Below are positions 21,127 through 32,056 of a stretch of DNA of 64,000 bases, one piece after another. The stretch's first letter is position 1; every line of letters begins with the position of its first letter. Where the stretch lies: contig OZ024897.1 of NCBI GenBank assembly GCA_964017195.1, forward strand, positions 32,707,536-32,771,535, given 5' to 3'. The stretch is from Siderastrea radians (taxonomy: Eukaryota; Cnidaria; Anthozoa; Scleractinia; Rhizangiidae). Under the pieces are notes generated by a model. That model was not told where the DNA came from, did not search any database, and saw nothing but the letters and a program-made list of their open reading frames with translations. The translations under genes and the position numbers were made by a program.

Positions 21127-21314
21127 GCTTTTCGTCATAAGCTATACGGTTCACATATCCAGTGGATCTTACCCGGATGGTACGGGGAAGACTGGTGGCG
21201 AGTCGAAGACGTACCAGGTTGATCAGCTGAAAAAATTCTTCAAGCAGCCGGAAATTTCCTGTCGGTGGAGGAGGGGTACATAGATAGCACGGCAAATAAG
21301 ACCTTAGTGGACTT
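21127..21314 (+). pseudogene. Receptor pseudogene exon 6 with in-frame stop
   Basis: Starts AFRHKLYGSHIQWILPGWYG then EDWWRVEDVPG, the conserved GWY..NWW block. TGA at 21220-21222 follows directly; the same frame then continues with SAEKILQAAGNFLSVEEGY and a natural-looking end near 21314, where the donor appears to lack one G. Confidence 0.78.
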
Positions 21315-21440
21315 GTAAGGATAACAAATTTGTACTTCTACATAACTATTAACGTCTCCACAAAGGAAGAGTCTCGCACCCTTCTTACTGACATTTTTAT
21401 GACCTTTTTTATGTTCGTAACATTGCGCATTTCTCTTTAG

Positions 21441-21677
21441 ACAGCGGACAAGTTTCTGAAAATGTATAATGCAGAACTTCTAAAGTACCCCTACTCCAGC
21501 AATCATTACGCGTCCTTTGGATATGACGCGGCCTGGGTACTAGCTTCGGGGCTGGATAAAGTTGTGACGCAACTGAAGGAAAAGAACATATCTCTTCACA
21601 GCTTCTCGTACGAGAACTCTCAGTTTGCGCAGAACTTGTCAAAAATTCTGTTACGTACAAACATTGTCGGTATTTCG
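21441..21677 (+). pseudogene. Receptor pseudogene exon 7
   Basis: 79 codons between TTCTCTTTAG and GTAAGT, open throughout. Includes ASFGYDAAWVLASGLDKVV, the YDA-W helix of the flytrap domain, and ends LLRTNIVGIS. No downstream exon was found up to 27 kb. Confidence 0.78.
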
Positions 21678-21879
21678 GTAAGTTCTGATCAGTTTATTTG
21701 CAGTATTGGAAACAAGTAACTTTGCATGGACCACTGTAACAAAACAAAATTGCCGGATCCTGTAATAAAGGATCTCATCAGCATAAACTAAAGAACACCA
21801 ATATTTTAAAAGGCACAGCCTTTCTTCTTCAGCTTTCTTTGTAAGTTCCCCGCCGTGGAATCGGCTTTACTGTTTTATC

Positions 21880-22680
21880 GCATCTGCAGTGCCCTAAACC
21901 CAGTCAATGCTTGGGTCATGCTGTACAAGGTGGTTCTAACTTTTGAATCTGTGGATGAAATCCTAAAGTGTGACCATTCAAATGAAAGCTAGTGAGTAGT
22001 ACATTTCTGTGGTGCTGTAATGATTAAGTCCCAAACTTGACTCTAAAATGCGAGGCAGTTTAATGATTATACCGTACAACGTGGTTGTCACGTTTAGTCT
22101 GAAAATGAAATCGTTAAAAGTGACTATTCAAATCAAAGCTATTTGAGTAGTATATTTTTCTCTCTCCTCCGCAGAGGCCTCTACAGTCACGCCTTGACTT
22201 ACGGCTTGGGAAAAAACGCGCGGAGGCTGGGTAAAGGTAAAAAAGTAAAGCGCGCGGGGAACTCTGGGAAGAGAAAAGAGAGAAAGGCTTCGATCCCGCT
22301 TTTCCCTCTTCCCATCGTTCCCCGCGCTCCCGTTCACTGCGCCCCCGTTTTCTTTTTCACTCTTGTTTACTAATAGGAGCCTCTGCGGAGGAGAGAAGTA
22401 TTTTCTTGTGGTCATTGTTTATTACGGCCATAGAAGATGGTTCAATCTTTTGAGTCTGAAGGTAAAATCCTTAAGTGAAATTGCTAAAATGAAAGCTACT
22501 GAGCAGTACCTTTCATTCGCACTGGACCAGGCTTGTACCTCCCGTATACTGTACAAGGGAATTCTCACTTTCGAGTCTGTGATCGAAATTGTAGAATATG
22601 ATCATTCAAATGAAAGCTGTAGAACCTTGCTTTCTTATGTGCTGTTTGTGTTTCAATCTAAACGAAAAACGAAAACGAAT
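21880..22680 (+). repeat. Degenerate satellite array, ~110-150-bp units
   Basis: Units share 'GTACAAGGTGGTTCTAACTT', 'GAATCTGTGGATGAAATCC' and 'GTGACCATTCAAATGAAAGC', recurring at about 21925, 22075, 22440 and 22550. A MITE interrupts the array. A related single unit is carried inside the LINE insertion at 31764-31876. Confidence 0.72.
22160..22396. mobile_element. MITE with CTCCTCCGCAGAGGC ends
   Basis: TCTCTCCTCCGCAGAGGCCTC at the left and GAGCCTCTGCGGAGGAGAGA at the right are inverted. Flanks carry AGTATATTTT and AGTATTTTC, possibly a target duplication. Confidence 0.8.
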
Positions 22681-22719
22681 AACATGTAAGATTCAGAAGT
22701 CACTTCTAGAATATGTAAT

Positions 22720-22750
22720 GAATAATAATAATAATAATAATAATAATATT
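22720..22750 (+). repeat. (AAT)n microsatellite
   Basis: About nine AAT units. Confidence 0.9.
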
Positions 22751-23928
22751 TAATATTTATATTGCGCATTTTCTATGAGAATAATCAAATGCGCATTACA
22801 GACATGACAGTAAATACAATAATAAAAAACCTATTTACAATGACTATAGAATCAAAAACGAAAACTACACTAAAACTAATTACAATTGGCAATAATAAAA
22901 GGAATTTGCAGAAAACCTATATAAAAACTTAAATATAAAGTAATTATACTAACAAAATGCTTTGCTCAATAAAAATGTCTTAAGTTTTTGTTTGAAATCA
23001 TTCGTGGTGCAAGCAGATCTAATGCATACGGGAAGACTGTTCCAAAGCCGTTGCGCTGCCGCCACAAGCCCTCATCACGCAAATGCCTACCTTTGGTTTC
23101 TGTGTCGGAGGGTTTATTCCGTTTCCCAGCAAAAGTGTATACCTCGTAAATAGGGTGTTTAAAAATTGATTTATTTTTAATAGATTGCTAAAATGCCAAA
23201 GTGGATTAACTCTTCGTCTATCTTTAGGGTCTTGTAAAATTCGACAAGAACCAAGAGAGACAAAACAGATTTTGGTTTCAACAATTTCAAGCTATTGTTT
23301 TTTAGTAAATAAGTCGGGCGTGACACATCTTTTATTCTTGAGAGGATAATTTTTTGTTTCACGTAAAATTTCATTATCAGTCTAATTAAATGGTCCAAAA
23401 TTCTGGCCAGAGGCACTAGGACAGTTAACTAAACTCAGCTATGTCAGTTGAGTTATTCAGTCCCTGCGCAACATTGTTTTGTTTTTGTTTGTTTGTTTTT
23501 GGAGGCTGGCGTTGGGAGAGGCTAAGAGCTCCTAACATAACAGTAGTAACAAACGTATTCTGAATGCAAGCATAGCCTCAAACGTATTCCGAGACTGAAT
23601 AAACGAATTCAAACGAGAAAACGAGAAACTTTACAAACGAGGAAAACGAGAACTTTGAGACGGGAAACTCTTTTTGAGACGATTTTCCAATTTCTAAAAC
23701 GGTGTTCTATATCTGGTATGAATTCCGCAAAACATGAATTTATTTTTTGTTATTGATATTATTATTCTAACTTCTCCGTTCTGTTAAGATGAATTTCTTA
23801 TTCAACTGGTTTAGGTAATTGCTACCAATAGGATAACTAACTTGAGTATCGCTGATTTTACGAGATGAGGAAGTTAGAGTGAGTTACTTTGATCCTGAGA
23901 TCCACAACATGAGTAAAGGAGAACTCGG

Positions 23929-24068
23929 CATTCTTTCTGTCGAAGGCACTATCGCAGGATAGGTTGCCCGAGGAAAATTGATGTTCACTACGTTCTCGGG
24001 CTAATATGAAGTTTGAACATCAAATTTCCGAGAGAACCTATCACACATAGTGCCTGAGACAGAAAGAC
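23929..24068. mobile_element. Hairpin MITE
   Basis: TTCTTTCTGTCGAAGGCACTAT and GGATAGGTT on the left pair with AACCTATC and ATAGTGCCTGAGACAGAAAG on the right, around a loop with GAGAACGTAG-like sequence. Confidence 0.75.
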
Positions 24069-24077
24069 TCTATTGTT

Positions 24078-24220
24078 TTATTGTACAAGGCTAAATTTTG
24101 AGCGAAAATTGCCAAAAACGGGCCCTATGCGCTGATAGGCGCCCGCTGAGGAGAGATACAGTCACGTCACGTGATCGATTTCCACCAATGGGAGCACGCC
24201 AAAATTTAGCGTTGTACTAT
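24078..24220. mobile_element. MITE with TTGTACAAGGCTAAATTTTG ends
   Basis: Left TTGTACAAGGCTAAATTTTG and right CCAAAATTTAGCGTTGTAC are inverted; interior contains CACGTCACGTGATC. No coding capacity. Confidence 0.75.
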
Positions 24221-24974
24221 TACTAGTAGTAATCAAAGATTAAGAGAGTGCGTTCGATTGGTTCCCGAGTTGTCACCAAGGAGATGAAAGCCTTTGAGTT
24301 CTTTGCTTTCCCCTAAATGAAAGCATGGCTCTGAGCTCAGGTTTACATATTGTTGACTGAGAACCGCTGTGAAAAGATTTGACCACGGTGAAACAAATTT
24401 TATGCTAACGACAAATGTCCTTGAATATGTGCTGACAAAGTGTTTAAGTCAGTGGAACAGCGAGTGCCCAACTCAGCTATTGTCAGTTGCCTGGTTAGCC
24501 AGCACAAAAGCTCCAAAACATGTACTAAAAAAGGCCCTGAAACTAAATTTCCAGCAATCTTTGATTACCTATTTACAAGAGCAAATTCCCACGACAAATT
24601 TTCTATGACAAATGAAACTGACATGCCAGTTTAATAATCAAATACATTTGTAGCAAAACAAATTGACAAAATTTTGTCATCTACACAAGCAAATAAGGTT
24701 TGCTGTAGAAAATTTGTCGGTGTGCATGGGGACCATGGGGCTTTGGGCTTTACAACGTCACAGGGAGGCAACTCAATAATACAAAATAACTGGAATCAAT
24801 TCAATTATAAACCCTTTGGTGGTTTGTGGACGACTTTACATCAACGAATTTGCCAGTGATATGCTTTTAAAATGACCATTAAGGTATGCAGATTTACAAG
24901 AAAATTTCAAGCACTACATAACGACAAAATCACTCTTAAAATTCTTTGAAGTCGGCAACAAGGAATGGCAAAAT

Positions 24975-25290
24975 CTCCGTACGAATAATCGATGTTTTCT
25001 CGAGCGCTGTTAACATCCTACCTCGGCCGCTTGTGTTTGTAAGTGGGCTTCAAACTGTGTCTTGTCAACAAACACGAACGTTTTCCCGGAAAAGTCATCT
25101 GAAAAGTCTTATGAAAGCCTTTGTGCAGCTTTGTGGTCCTCGGCACAAATCAAGAGTCCGTACGAATTCTTCAAGAGTCCGACCGAATAATCGATGTTTT
25201 CTCGACCGCTTTACATACCGCTTTACATCCTAGGTACGCCGCTTGTGTTTATAAGTTGACGTGAAACTGTGCCTTGACGACAAACTCGAA
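24975..25290 (+). repeat. Direct duplication of a ~105-bp block
   Basis: 'GAATAATCGATGTTTTCTCGA' and the following 80 bp at 24983 recur at 25187 with moderate divergence (both then contain CGCTTGTGTTTRTAAGT). Confidence 0.7.
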
Positions 25291-25722
25291 AAAATTTCTA
25301 AAAAACTCGAAGAAAATAACAAATTTGCTCTTGAAACAGCTATCAACATTCGCCTGCTGACATTGTCGCGAAATTGACCGGTTGGGGCCTGGGCGTCATG
25401 AAAGCGAGGCCAAAGTCCATACTAGTTTCCGGTCGAGCGCAGGCCCCTGCAAAAATCTTCGGGGGGACTAATTTGGTGTCGACGACGTCGACGACCATTA
25501 CAGGAAATCTCGAATTTTTCTGCCTGTATAACACGGGACACCCAACACAAGATTAGGACTGCGTTCTCCTTCGTCGAACGCAATAAATAATATAGAGTAT
25601 AGGACACTCTTCATGTTTGTGGCGAACACGCGTCCGAGGGTTCGATGGGAGTCGACGCCGTGACCCCGGGGGAGATACTCCCAAAACATTTAGGTGCGGG
25701 TGTGCGGCCTAACAGACCAGAC

Positions 25723-25723
25723 C

Positions 25724-25775
<52 letters not shown>
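25723..25775 (+). repeat. (CAA)n microsatellite
   Basis: About seventeen CAA units. Confidence 0.92.
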
Positions 25776-27339
25776 GTTAGCTTTATTTGCATGACTATAA
25801 GTTCTTTAACTCAAAAAAGAGAGAAGATTTCAATGCTCGAATATTTCTGAAGTCTACATATCTCAAGATACGAGTCATCCTTGTAGAGAGATGGATTGAC
25901 AAGTTTTCGGTTTGTATGTATCAGGATGAAAAATAAGAAAACAATCCTTTCCTTGGCTAGTGTAGCCTTCAACTCTACAGGATTCAGTAATACCTGACAA
26001 AGGGATAAGCATAGATTATGTCAGGTGAAAAGTAAAAAAAAAGTCGATGAACATCGTCGAATCAACAGATAGATCAAGCGATACAAGCCTAACCGCTAAC
26101 AAGATGAAATTAAGTGAAATAACTGCAGCATAAAAAGCCAATAAATTTAACTCATAATTTTTATGATCAGCTCTGATAGATTTCTTCCTTCTCAAGAGGA
26201 TCCAGGGACGGGGACATCACCCTAGGCAAGTACAAAACTACACACAGAACAGTCATGTTTTCCATTCGGCGCCTATCCTAAGAGGCCTCGATTCCATGTT
26301 CGGCCGCTCACTCGGCCCAGGTCAGCGGCCATTTATATATAGAAACTCTGATGAAACACCCGCGATCGTTTTTGAAATATTACGTCAAACTGTCACGAAA
26401 GCCATTAAACCCTTACCCTTAGGCCATGCGTCACGACAATATTTCGGCTTCGAGTCTATCAAATTCCATCAAAAAGTATTCAGTGAAGGAGAACCAAACA
26501 AAACAAAAACTGATTCAGGCAAGCTCAGCTGTTCTTTGAAAAACATATGTAACCACTGATTGCGGAAATTCCAAATTGCAAACGAGTTGATGCCATTTAA
26601 AAAAATTACAGGTATGTTTGGCTTGACGTTGGAGAACAAATTTTAAACATGTTATTTATTTCACTTGACTAATTCCGCTTCCAGTGATTTCTTCGGATCA
26701 GTTGCAGTTTGTAGCAGTAAAGCCGATTTGCCTTTTTATTTTTCCATCTTGAAGCGTCTGCCATTGGCATGTGCAGTGAAACGTGGGTTCTTAGTAATTG
26801 CAATTCGTGACTTGTTATGATAAACAACGAGATACATATGAATCAAAGGCGCCCTTGGGCGACGCTCATGTCAAATTTATGACAACTAATTATTTCTAAA
26901 TCTTTAATTAATGCAGGGAACCACACAACGCAAAATAAAACCCAGCCGGTACTTCTTATTGCCGGATATCGTTTGGTTGAGATGCTCGCACCAGACGCCA
27001 CTGTTACGTGTGAATAAACTATTTTGATTGCAAGGCTCGCACTAGGGCAAAAGGGCACTTTTAATCAGGCCAATATTTCAATAAGTCCGAACTAAAGAGA
27101 GGCTTACCTCATAGTTCTATATTCGCTGACAGCTAATGAACACTGACCATGTATCTCTAAAATAACCTTTTTGTTTATACGCATTATATATCAGTCTATC
27201 AGCACTGTTTGTCAACTTTTTTATATATCTTTTACAATTTTTTTTAACCTTTTAGTTATTTCACATGAATTTATTATCGTATGCACTGTTACAAACATTT
27301 TTGTAATGTATACTAGAGCCGTTGTATCCTTCAGTTTGA

Positions 27340-27612
27340 TGAAGGGTGGGCTTTTTGGGGCCCCAAGGGACAAATTGACTGCCAGTGACCAGGGTGGCTG
27401 CATTCTCATTGACTTGGTAGTAATGGTCCGAGCGGTACCATGATTGACTGGGGATGTCAAACAGATAGACGGGTTTGCCTTGATCCATGGCCAATTGCAC
27501 GGCCCAACCTGTGCCTCCTTTCACGCGTTTTCTATCCTGTTCCAAAATGCCAAAAGCATAGAGGGTATGGGCTTTTTTGGCAATTTGATAATTGCGTTGC
27601 AGCAATTGCAGG
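27340..27612 (-). pseudogene. SLOG-domain gene, 3' part
   Basis: Minus strand from 27612: QRNYQIAKKAHTLYAFGILE, then VKGGTGWAVQLAMDQGKPVY and LFDIPSQSWYRSD. The GGTGWAVQLA and GKPVYLFD segments fit the second nucleotide-contacting half of a Rossmann-like SLOG fold. Its first half lies at 29376-29623, on the other side of a LINE. Similarity to a protein-like frame ends around 27340 (WGPKKPTLH), where the element is truncated. Confidence 0.75.
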
Positions 27613-29375
27613 TTTTTTATTTTTTTTTATTTTTATTTATTTTTTTTATTTTTTACAAAATATTACTTACTATACAAAGCTAAAACTGTTTACAACAGAA
27701 TACTTACAGTATGGTACCTATGCTACAAGTATTATTATTATATAAGATATTATTATAACTTAGCACGCGGTACAAACGTTAACAATGCTTACAAAATTTA
27801 CGAGACATTTTAACAGACTAAAGCTACGATTACAGACTGATGCTATACACTACATATACATAATAAGGCTACATTACTTGTGCGATACTGCGATACTGAA
27901 ATAAGCAAATGACAGAAAAAAATAGAAAGCAATAGAGAAAAAAAAAATTAACAAGACGGATAGCCAAACAAAAGGAGGCTCAAATACTTATTTGTGATTT
28001 GGATTTATGTTTTTCAATTTCAAGGTGGCTTTTAAGTATAGCAAAAAAAGCTTCCCAGATATAATCCTCTTCTCTTCGTGACGCAGTATAAATATAATAT
28101 TTGGCGATGATTAAACAGAGGTTCAAACCAAGGCGACGAGGAAGATCTTGAGTGAATCCATAGATTATATTCTGTTCTGATAGGGTGATAGAGTCTGAGT
28201 GCTTTCTGTTCCACCAGAGAGCAAACTGGGTCCAAAAGGTTTGTACAAAAGAGCATGTTACAAAAAGGTGTATCAAGGTTTGTTTCTCGTTGCAAAGATG
28301 GCATTTCTCGTGTTGAATAAGTGAGTCCCTAAAAAGAGTGGCATTAGTGGGTAAAATGTGATGGATAATCTTGAACTGTAAAATAGTGAGTCTGATGTCT
28401 TTAGTGACTTTAAAGGGAATGCTATACGTAAGCCGTATTGTTTCTTCATCGAAATTAGCCTGTGTCATCCTCTTTTCAGCCGTGGGTTTTTCAGATTTCA
28501 TTTTTACGAACATCTGGCTCGCAACTTTGCAAGAAATTTTATTTAGTGATAACTTAGTTGTGCCGTGAATTAAAGAGTTTGTTATAAGTTCACCTTTTCC
28601 TTTTAAATGATTGATCCATTTTTTAGGGATTGCGTGGCAAAGGCCATAATACTTTAAAAAGTTAGTCTTTATCTGAAACGTAGATGCAAAATCGTTAAAG
28701 GTTAAGAAAGAGTCCTCTTTGAAGATGTCACCGATTTTAGTGACACCAGCTTCATGCCACTGTTTATAGTAAACTGAGGATCCGTCAATTGTAATGAACC
28801 TGTTATTCCATATGATTTCCTCTAGTATTTGCTCTTTGGATTCGGGAGTAGAAACAGTTAGTTTTTGCCATGCTTCTAAGGCTTCTTTGTAAAAGTTCAG
28901 CGGTATGTTTACTTTCAGAGACTTCATTTCATAGTTGCATTCAAAAAGAAATCGGCCGCCCACGTTGTTTAGGTATGCTAGAGGAATGTGACTCCAACTA
29001 GCGTTGTGCGGACTATCATTTAATCGCTTAATCCATGTGACTTTGAGAGAATTGTTAATGATATCAAAGTCAGGCATATTAAGACCTCCTTTCTCCTTTG
29101 GACCTATCATAGCAGTATGCTTGATTTTCGCTGTTTTTCTCCAGATGAAAGATTTGATAGTCTGATTAACCGTTTTGACAAAAGAATGTGGAAACGATAG
29201 CATAGAAGTGTTGTAAATAAGTTTTGACAGCGCAAGAGTTTTTAGAATGGTTATACGACCGTATAACGAGAGGTTCTTTGGATACCATATGTTTAGTAGA
29301 TTTTTCATGGAAGTGAGCTTTTGTTCGAAATTTTTTTGATGGGAGACTTCGTCGCTATACGTGAAATGACTGGGC
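27613..29375 (-). mobile_element. 5'-truncated LINE inserted in the SLOG gene
   Basis: Minus-strand reading: the last ~465 codons of a LINE ORF2 (29375 to 27980) with NIWYPKNLSLYGRITILKTL and KHTAMIGPKEKGGLNMPDFD, and HEKCHLCNEKQTLIHLFVTC (CCHC-like C-terminal motif). A 3' UTR ends in T-rich sequence at 27613-27650 (poly-A on the minus strand). The RT catalytic part is absent because of 5' truncation. Relatedness to the LINE at 31559 is clear from shared blocks (L1/Tx1-like). No clear target duplication was found. Confidence 0.82.
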
Positions 29376-29623
29376 ATCCGTTTCCCTAGTTTCTCAGCCG
29401 CCTGGTGAAGATGTGGGTTGGCCAGCATCAAGACTTCCACGGTGGACGGGGTGATGAAGGTGGCTCGAGGATGGTTAGGGGGGACCAGGACTTCCACTTG
29501 CATCCCAAACTGTTTAGCCATTTGTTCGACGAGTTCGTCGGCGCCTTTGGCTCCCCCGGTGTACACTACATGGCCATGACCAATTTGGAGTTCCAAGGCC
29601 TCGACATCGTGTTCTCCGATCAT
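29376..29623 (-). pseudogene. SLOG-domain gene, 5' part
   Basis: ATG at 29623 gives MIGEHDVEALELQIGHG then HVVYTGGAKGADELVEQMAK and VEVLVPPNHPRA. The GGAKGAD loop with following helix is the signature of SLOG (DprA/YspA-like) nucleotide-binding domains. In bacteria these sense or process nucleotide derivatives and often activate effectors. The gene faces left, divergent from the GRF-type gene, with its own TATTTAAG about 55 nt upstream. It is broken by a LINE; the remaining half is at 27340-27612. Function in an animal Polinton is unknown. Domain assignment rests on motifs alone. Confidence 0.75.
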
Positions 29624-29676
29624 GTCGATGTCAGGGGGGCATGCTTTGAATGACGACTCAGGGACCAAGGGAGCTC

Positions 29677-29817
29677 CTTAAATAGGGACAACTGACCAAT
29701 GGGAACACGAGAGGACCTTATAGGGTCATGAAAAGCTGACCAATGAGACAACGAGAGGTCCTTATAGGGTCATGAGAAGCTGACCAATGAGAGCCAAGGG
29801 TCATGGGTATAAAAAGG
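29677..29817. promoter_or_regulatory. Divergent promoter with TATA boxes and CCAAT repeats
   Basis: TATTTAAG on the minus strand (29677-29685) faces the SLOG gene; TATAAAAAGG (29808-29817) faces the GRF-type gene whose ATG is at 29850. Between them a ~60-bp unit with CTGACCAATG and CCTTATAGGGTCATGA is repeated, giving three CCAAT boxes at about 29694, 29736 and 29783. Confidence 0.65.
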
Positions 29818-29849
29818 CATGGGTGGGTGAAAAAACAACCTTGAGCACG

Positions 29850-30738
29850 ATGTCCGTCGATCGGAAGAGAAAATCGTCCCAAAGCGTACACCCTGCGGGG
29901 AAGAAGAAGAAGGAGAAAGAGAATGTGGACTGTGATCCTGTGGTACGCGAGGTGGTGGAAGACACCCGAGCTGCGGTGGAAGACATGATGAAAGAATTGA
30001 ATGACATGGTGGAGCAATCTACAGCACCTCAATTTACCCTGACGACCGTGTATGACAATGCGGAGGACTTTGCTCAAGCGAAAGCTGACAGTGAAAGAAA
30101 GTCGGTGGACTACATGGTATGTCCTTGCCATGACGTGCGTTTGGAGGCACGAGAATCTCAAAAGGGATGGAAGTATGTGAAATGTCCATTTCAACCGTGT
30201 TTGTGGGCAAGATCAAGCTCTGGAGTATATGAAAGCGGTGTATAGTCAACCTCATCCAGAAGTGATGGACATGTGGTGTTGTTTGCAATGCTTTTGCCGT
30301 GAACCCGCCACGCTTCAACAGAGTCATTCTACGCAGAACCCCGATCGATTGTATGTGATCTGTTCCAAGAAAAAGTGTGGCTTCTTCCGGTGGGCTGATC
30401 AACCCTTGGGTCCCAAGTACTGGATGGGGTTCCATGACCATCCCCCCAAAAAAGCCGACCCACTGGCTGAACCGCCAAGCCGTGATGCTCAAGGATATCC
30501 CAAGCGTGGAGTGGACATCCCTGGTCCACCACCTCTTGTGAGAAGGAAAGAGGACGTGGAACGAGAACGTCCCCTGACAGACTATGAAAAACAATTGTTG
30601 CGAGAAGTTCAAGATCTCAAGAACCGTCAAGAAATGATGGTAGCACCAGCTCCACCGCCCCCTAAGTACAGTGACAGTGTCGAGAACTGGCAGAAAAGCC
30701 TAGAGACGGTCGCGTATGACCGTCTAGGTCTCTTTTAA
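29850..30738 (+). pseudogene. Two-module Cys-rich (GRF zinc-finger-like) protein, frameshifted
   Basis: A basic lysine-rich N-terminus (RKRKSSQSVHPAGKKKKEKE) precedes an acidic helix and a first Cys module (VCPCHDVRLEA...KCPFQPC). After a one-base shift near 30215 the frame continues with a second module, CCLQCFCREPATLQQSHS then CSKKKCGFFRWAD. The C-x-C...C-x4-C-G-FF-x-W pattern resembles GRF-type zinc ribbons that bind single-stranded nucleic acid. A proline-rich linker and short coiled coil (KQLLREVQDLKNRQEMM) end the protein. Both halves together give about 295 residues. Role in the element unknown; nucleic-acid binding is likely. Confidence 0.65.
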
Positions 30739-30740
30739 TG

Positions 30741-30750
30741 TATAAAGGAG
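30741..30750 (+). promoter_or_regulatory. TATA box (TATAAAGGAG)
   Basis: Located 42 nt upstream of the ATG at 30783, directly after the stop of the Cys-rich gene. Same spacing as other TATA motifs in this element. Confidence 0.5.
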
Positions 30751-30782
30751 AACGAATAAAATTTTTTATTTAGTGTGTGACC

Positions 30783-31136
30783 ATGGAGTCTGTGTGGATG
30801 TGTTATGCGTGGGAGGGTCTGTTGTCCCTGGTGCAATGGCAATGTCATCAAACCCTTTGCCAAGTCTTATATGATCACCAGCCCGGTGCCAAAATCCCCA
30901 TTCCCCCATGTCCCGAGGACACGCATCCTCTCCACGTCTTTGAAGTAACCCATGTGCATCTCAACTTGTATCGATGGGTGGTGTTTGTCTTATGGTTAAA
31001 AGCCCATCCGAACGCATGGCGATGGTATCGAATCATTCAAAAGGCACATCCCTACACTGTACCCACCATACCCACCTTATGGGATGAATGCCAGAAAGTA
31101 TGGCCCCTCGAAAGAATGTCTCGTAACAATGGTTGA
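30783..31136 (+). CDS. Unassigned 117-aa Polinton protein
   Basis: Starts MESVWMCYAWEGLLSLVQWQ; rich in Trp, His and Tyr, with a hydrophobic segment WVVFVLWLKAHPNAW. No family recognised. It lies directly before the integrase and its stop overlaps the start of that region. It could also be part of an ancestral integrase N-terminus, but no zinc-binding HHCC pattern is evident. The frame has no stops. Confidence 0.5.
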   Translation: MESVWMCYAWEGLLSLVQWQCHQTLCQVLYDHQPGAKIPIPPCPEDTHPLHVFEVTHVHLNLYRWVVFVLWLKAHPNAWRWYRIIQKAHPYTVPTIPTLWDECQKVWPLERMSRNNG

Positions 31137-31558
31137 GCCGTTACCACGATCCTCGAGCTCCCGGTAGTTTAGGAGGTGTGCAACGGTTTGCCAAAGCCCA
31201 TCGCCTCCCCTTGAAAAAAGCCCAACGGGTTTTGGAACGGGATTTGGCCTATACCTTACATAAACCACGACGTCGTCGTTTTCCCACCGTACCTGTGATC
31301 GTAGGAGGTTTAGATGATCAATCGGTGGCGGATTTAGTGGAAGTTCAACCCTTGGCCAAGTATAATCGGGGCATACGATATTTGTTGACGGTGTTGGATG
31401 TGTTGTCCAAATACGCGTGGGTGCAACCGTTGAAAGCCAAAACCGGGGTCGCGTTGGTCCATGCCTTTGACAAGCATTTGAAACAACGACGTCAACCCAA
31501 TCGATTGCAAACGGATCGAGGGAAAGAATTTTACAACCGGACATTTCAACGATGGCTT
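31127..31558 (+). pseudogene. Polinton integrase, N-terminal part
   Basis: RVE-type (retroviral-like) DDE integrase that inserts Polinton DNA. Visible: PGSLGGVQRFAK and AYTLHKPRRRRFP upstream of the core, first catalytic Asp in VADLVEVQ, RYLLTVLDVLSKYAWVQPLK, and second Asp in LQTDRGKEF. No in-frame ATG is seen after the TAA at 31124-31126, so the start is uncertain. The gene is cut by a LINE after codon FQRWL and resumes at 35847. Confidence 0.85.
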
Positions 31559-31575
31559 TTTTTTTTTTTTTTTTT

Positions 31576-31882
31576 AGCTTCCCTACGTGATTTACAGAAA
31601 AAAATAAAATGCTTCTTGTTCTGGCACAAATTCGATCAGGATTATTTTTAAGGAAATTATTTCAGCGTAAAGTGTTATAATAATACCTTTGAACATCATT
31701 AGTTCAACTCATCTCAAAGCAAGGTCGACCTTTCAGCGGCGCCCTTCAGATTGCGTCGCACATGTTGGTACTAACGTTTGAGTCTGTGGATGAAATTTAA
31801 AATTAAATGTGACAATCTAACTGACAGCTATAGAACAGTGCTCTCCGGGGGCACTGTTTATGATGCTGTACAAGGTACTTCT
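31576..31882 (-). repeat. Probable LINE 3'-transduced segment
   Basis: Lies between two oligo-T tracts and is unlike LINE or Polinton DNA. Bases 31764-31876 are a unit of the satellite family seen at 21880-22680 (TTTGAGTCTGTGGATGAAAT, GATGCTGTACAAGGTACTT). Confidence 0.65.
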
Positions 31883-32056
31883 CTTTTTTTTTATATTTTT
31901 TTTATTTTTTTTTTATTGCAACACAAAAAACACTACTTGCAAAACAAGACATACACTATTTACAATACTACTTACTATACGTTACTTATACTACACTACT
32001 TCCTTAGACTGGGATTTTAACACTACTTTTATACAGTTTGTTTTCCGGTTACACAC

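Larger units (their letters stand above)
14644..21677 (+). pseudogene. Second GABA-B receptor-like gene, extracellular domain only, disrupted
   Basis: Seven exons encode the Venus-flytrap ligand-binding domain in order: signal peptide and lobe start, PGCS strand, SPRLSD region, SVIAAR, VRIIISMMYED, the GWYGEDWW block and the GYDAAWVLA helix. Lesions: a 242-bp MITE inside exon 1, TGA at 18608-18610, TGA at 21220-21222, and a weakened donor near 21314. One small connecting exon between 19883 and 20141 was not found, nor were any TM exons before the Polinton region. It probably arose by tandem duplication with the gene at 1400-12164. Each remaining exon is still highly receptor-like, so inactivation looks recent. 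Confidence 0.8.
21678..27339 (+). other. Repeat-rich region without recognised genes
   Basis: Satellite-like units (about 21880-22680), MITEs at 22160-22396, 23929-24068 and 24078-24220, a duplicated ~105-bp block (24975 and 25180), AAT and CAA microsatellites. Everything from 25300 to 27330 apart from these is unassigned; no exon with convincing splice sites and protein similarity was seen. Confidence 0.45.

Noticed and set aside
22128..22415. Open frames on both strands
   Set aside because: Inside a TIR MITE.
23534..24232. AGTAGTAA strings at 23535 and 24226 as the left end of Polinton B
   Set aside because: Neither is preceded by GTCGCG, and no Polinton gene lies between them and 27340; probably chance.
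27171..27813. Several short frames on the plus strand around the SLOG 3' part
   Set aside because: Driven by AT-rich LINE tail or antisense to the SLOG gene.
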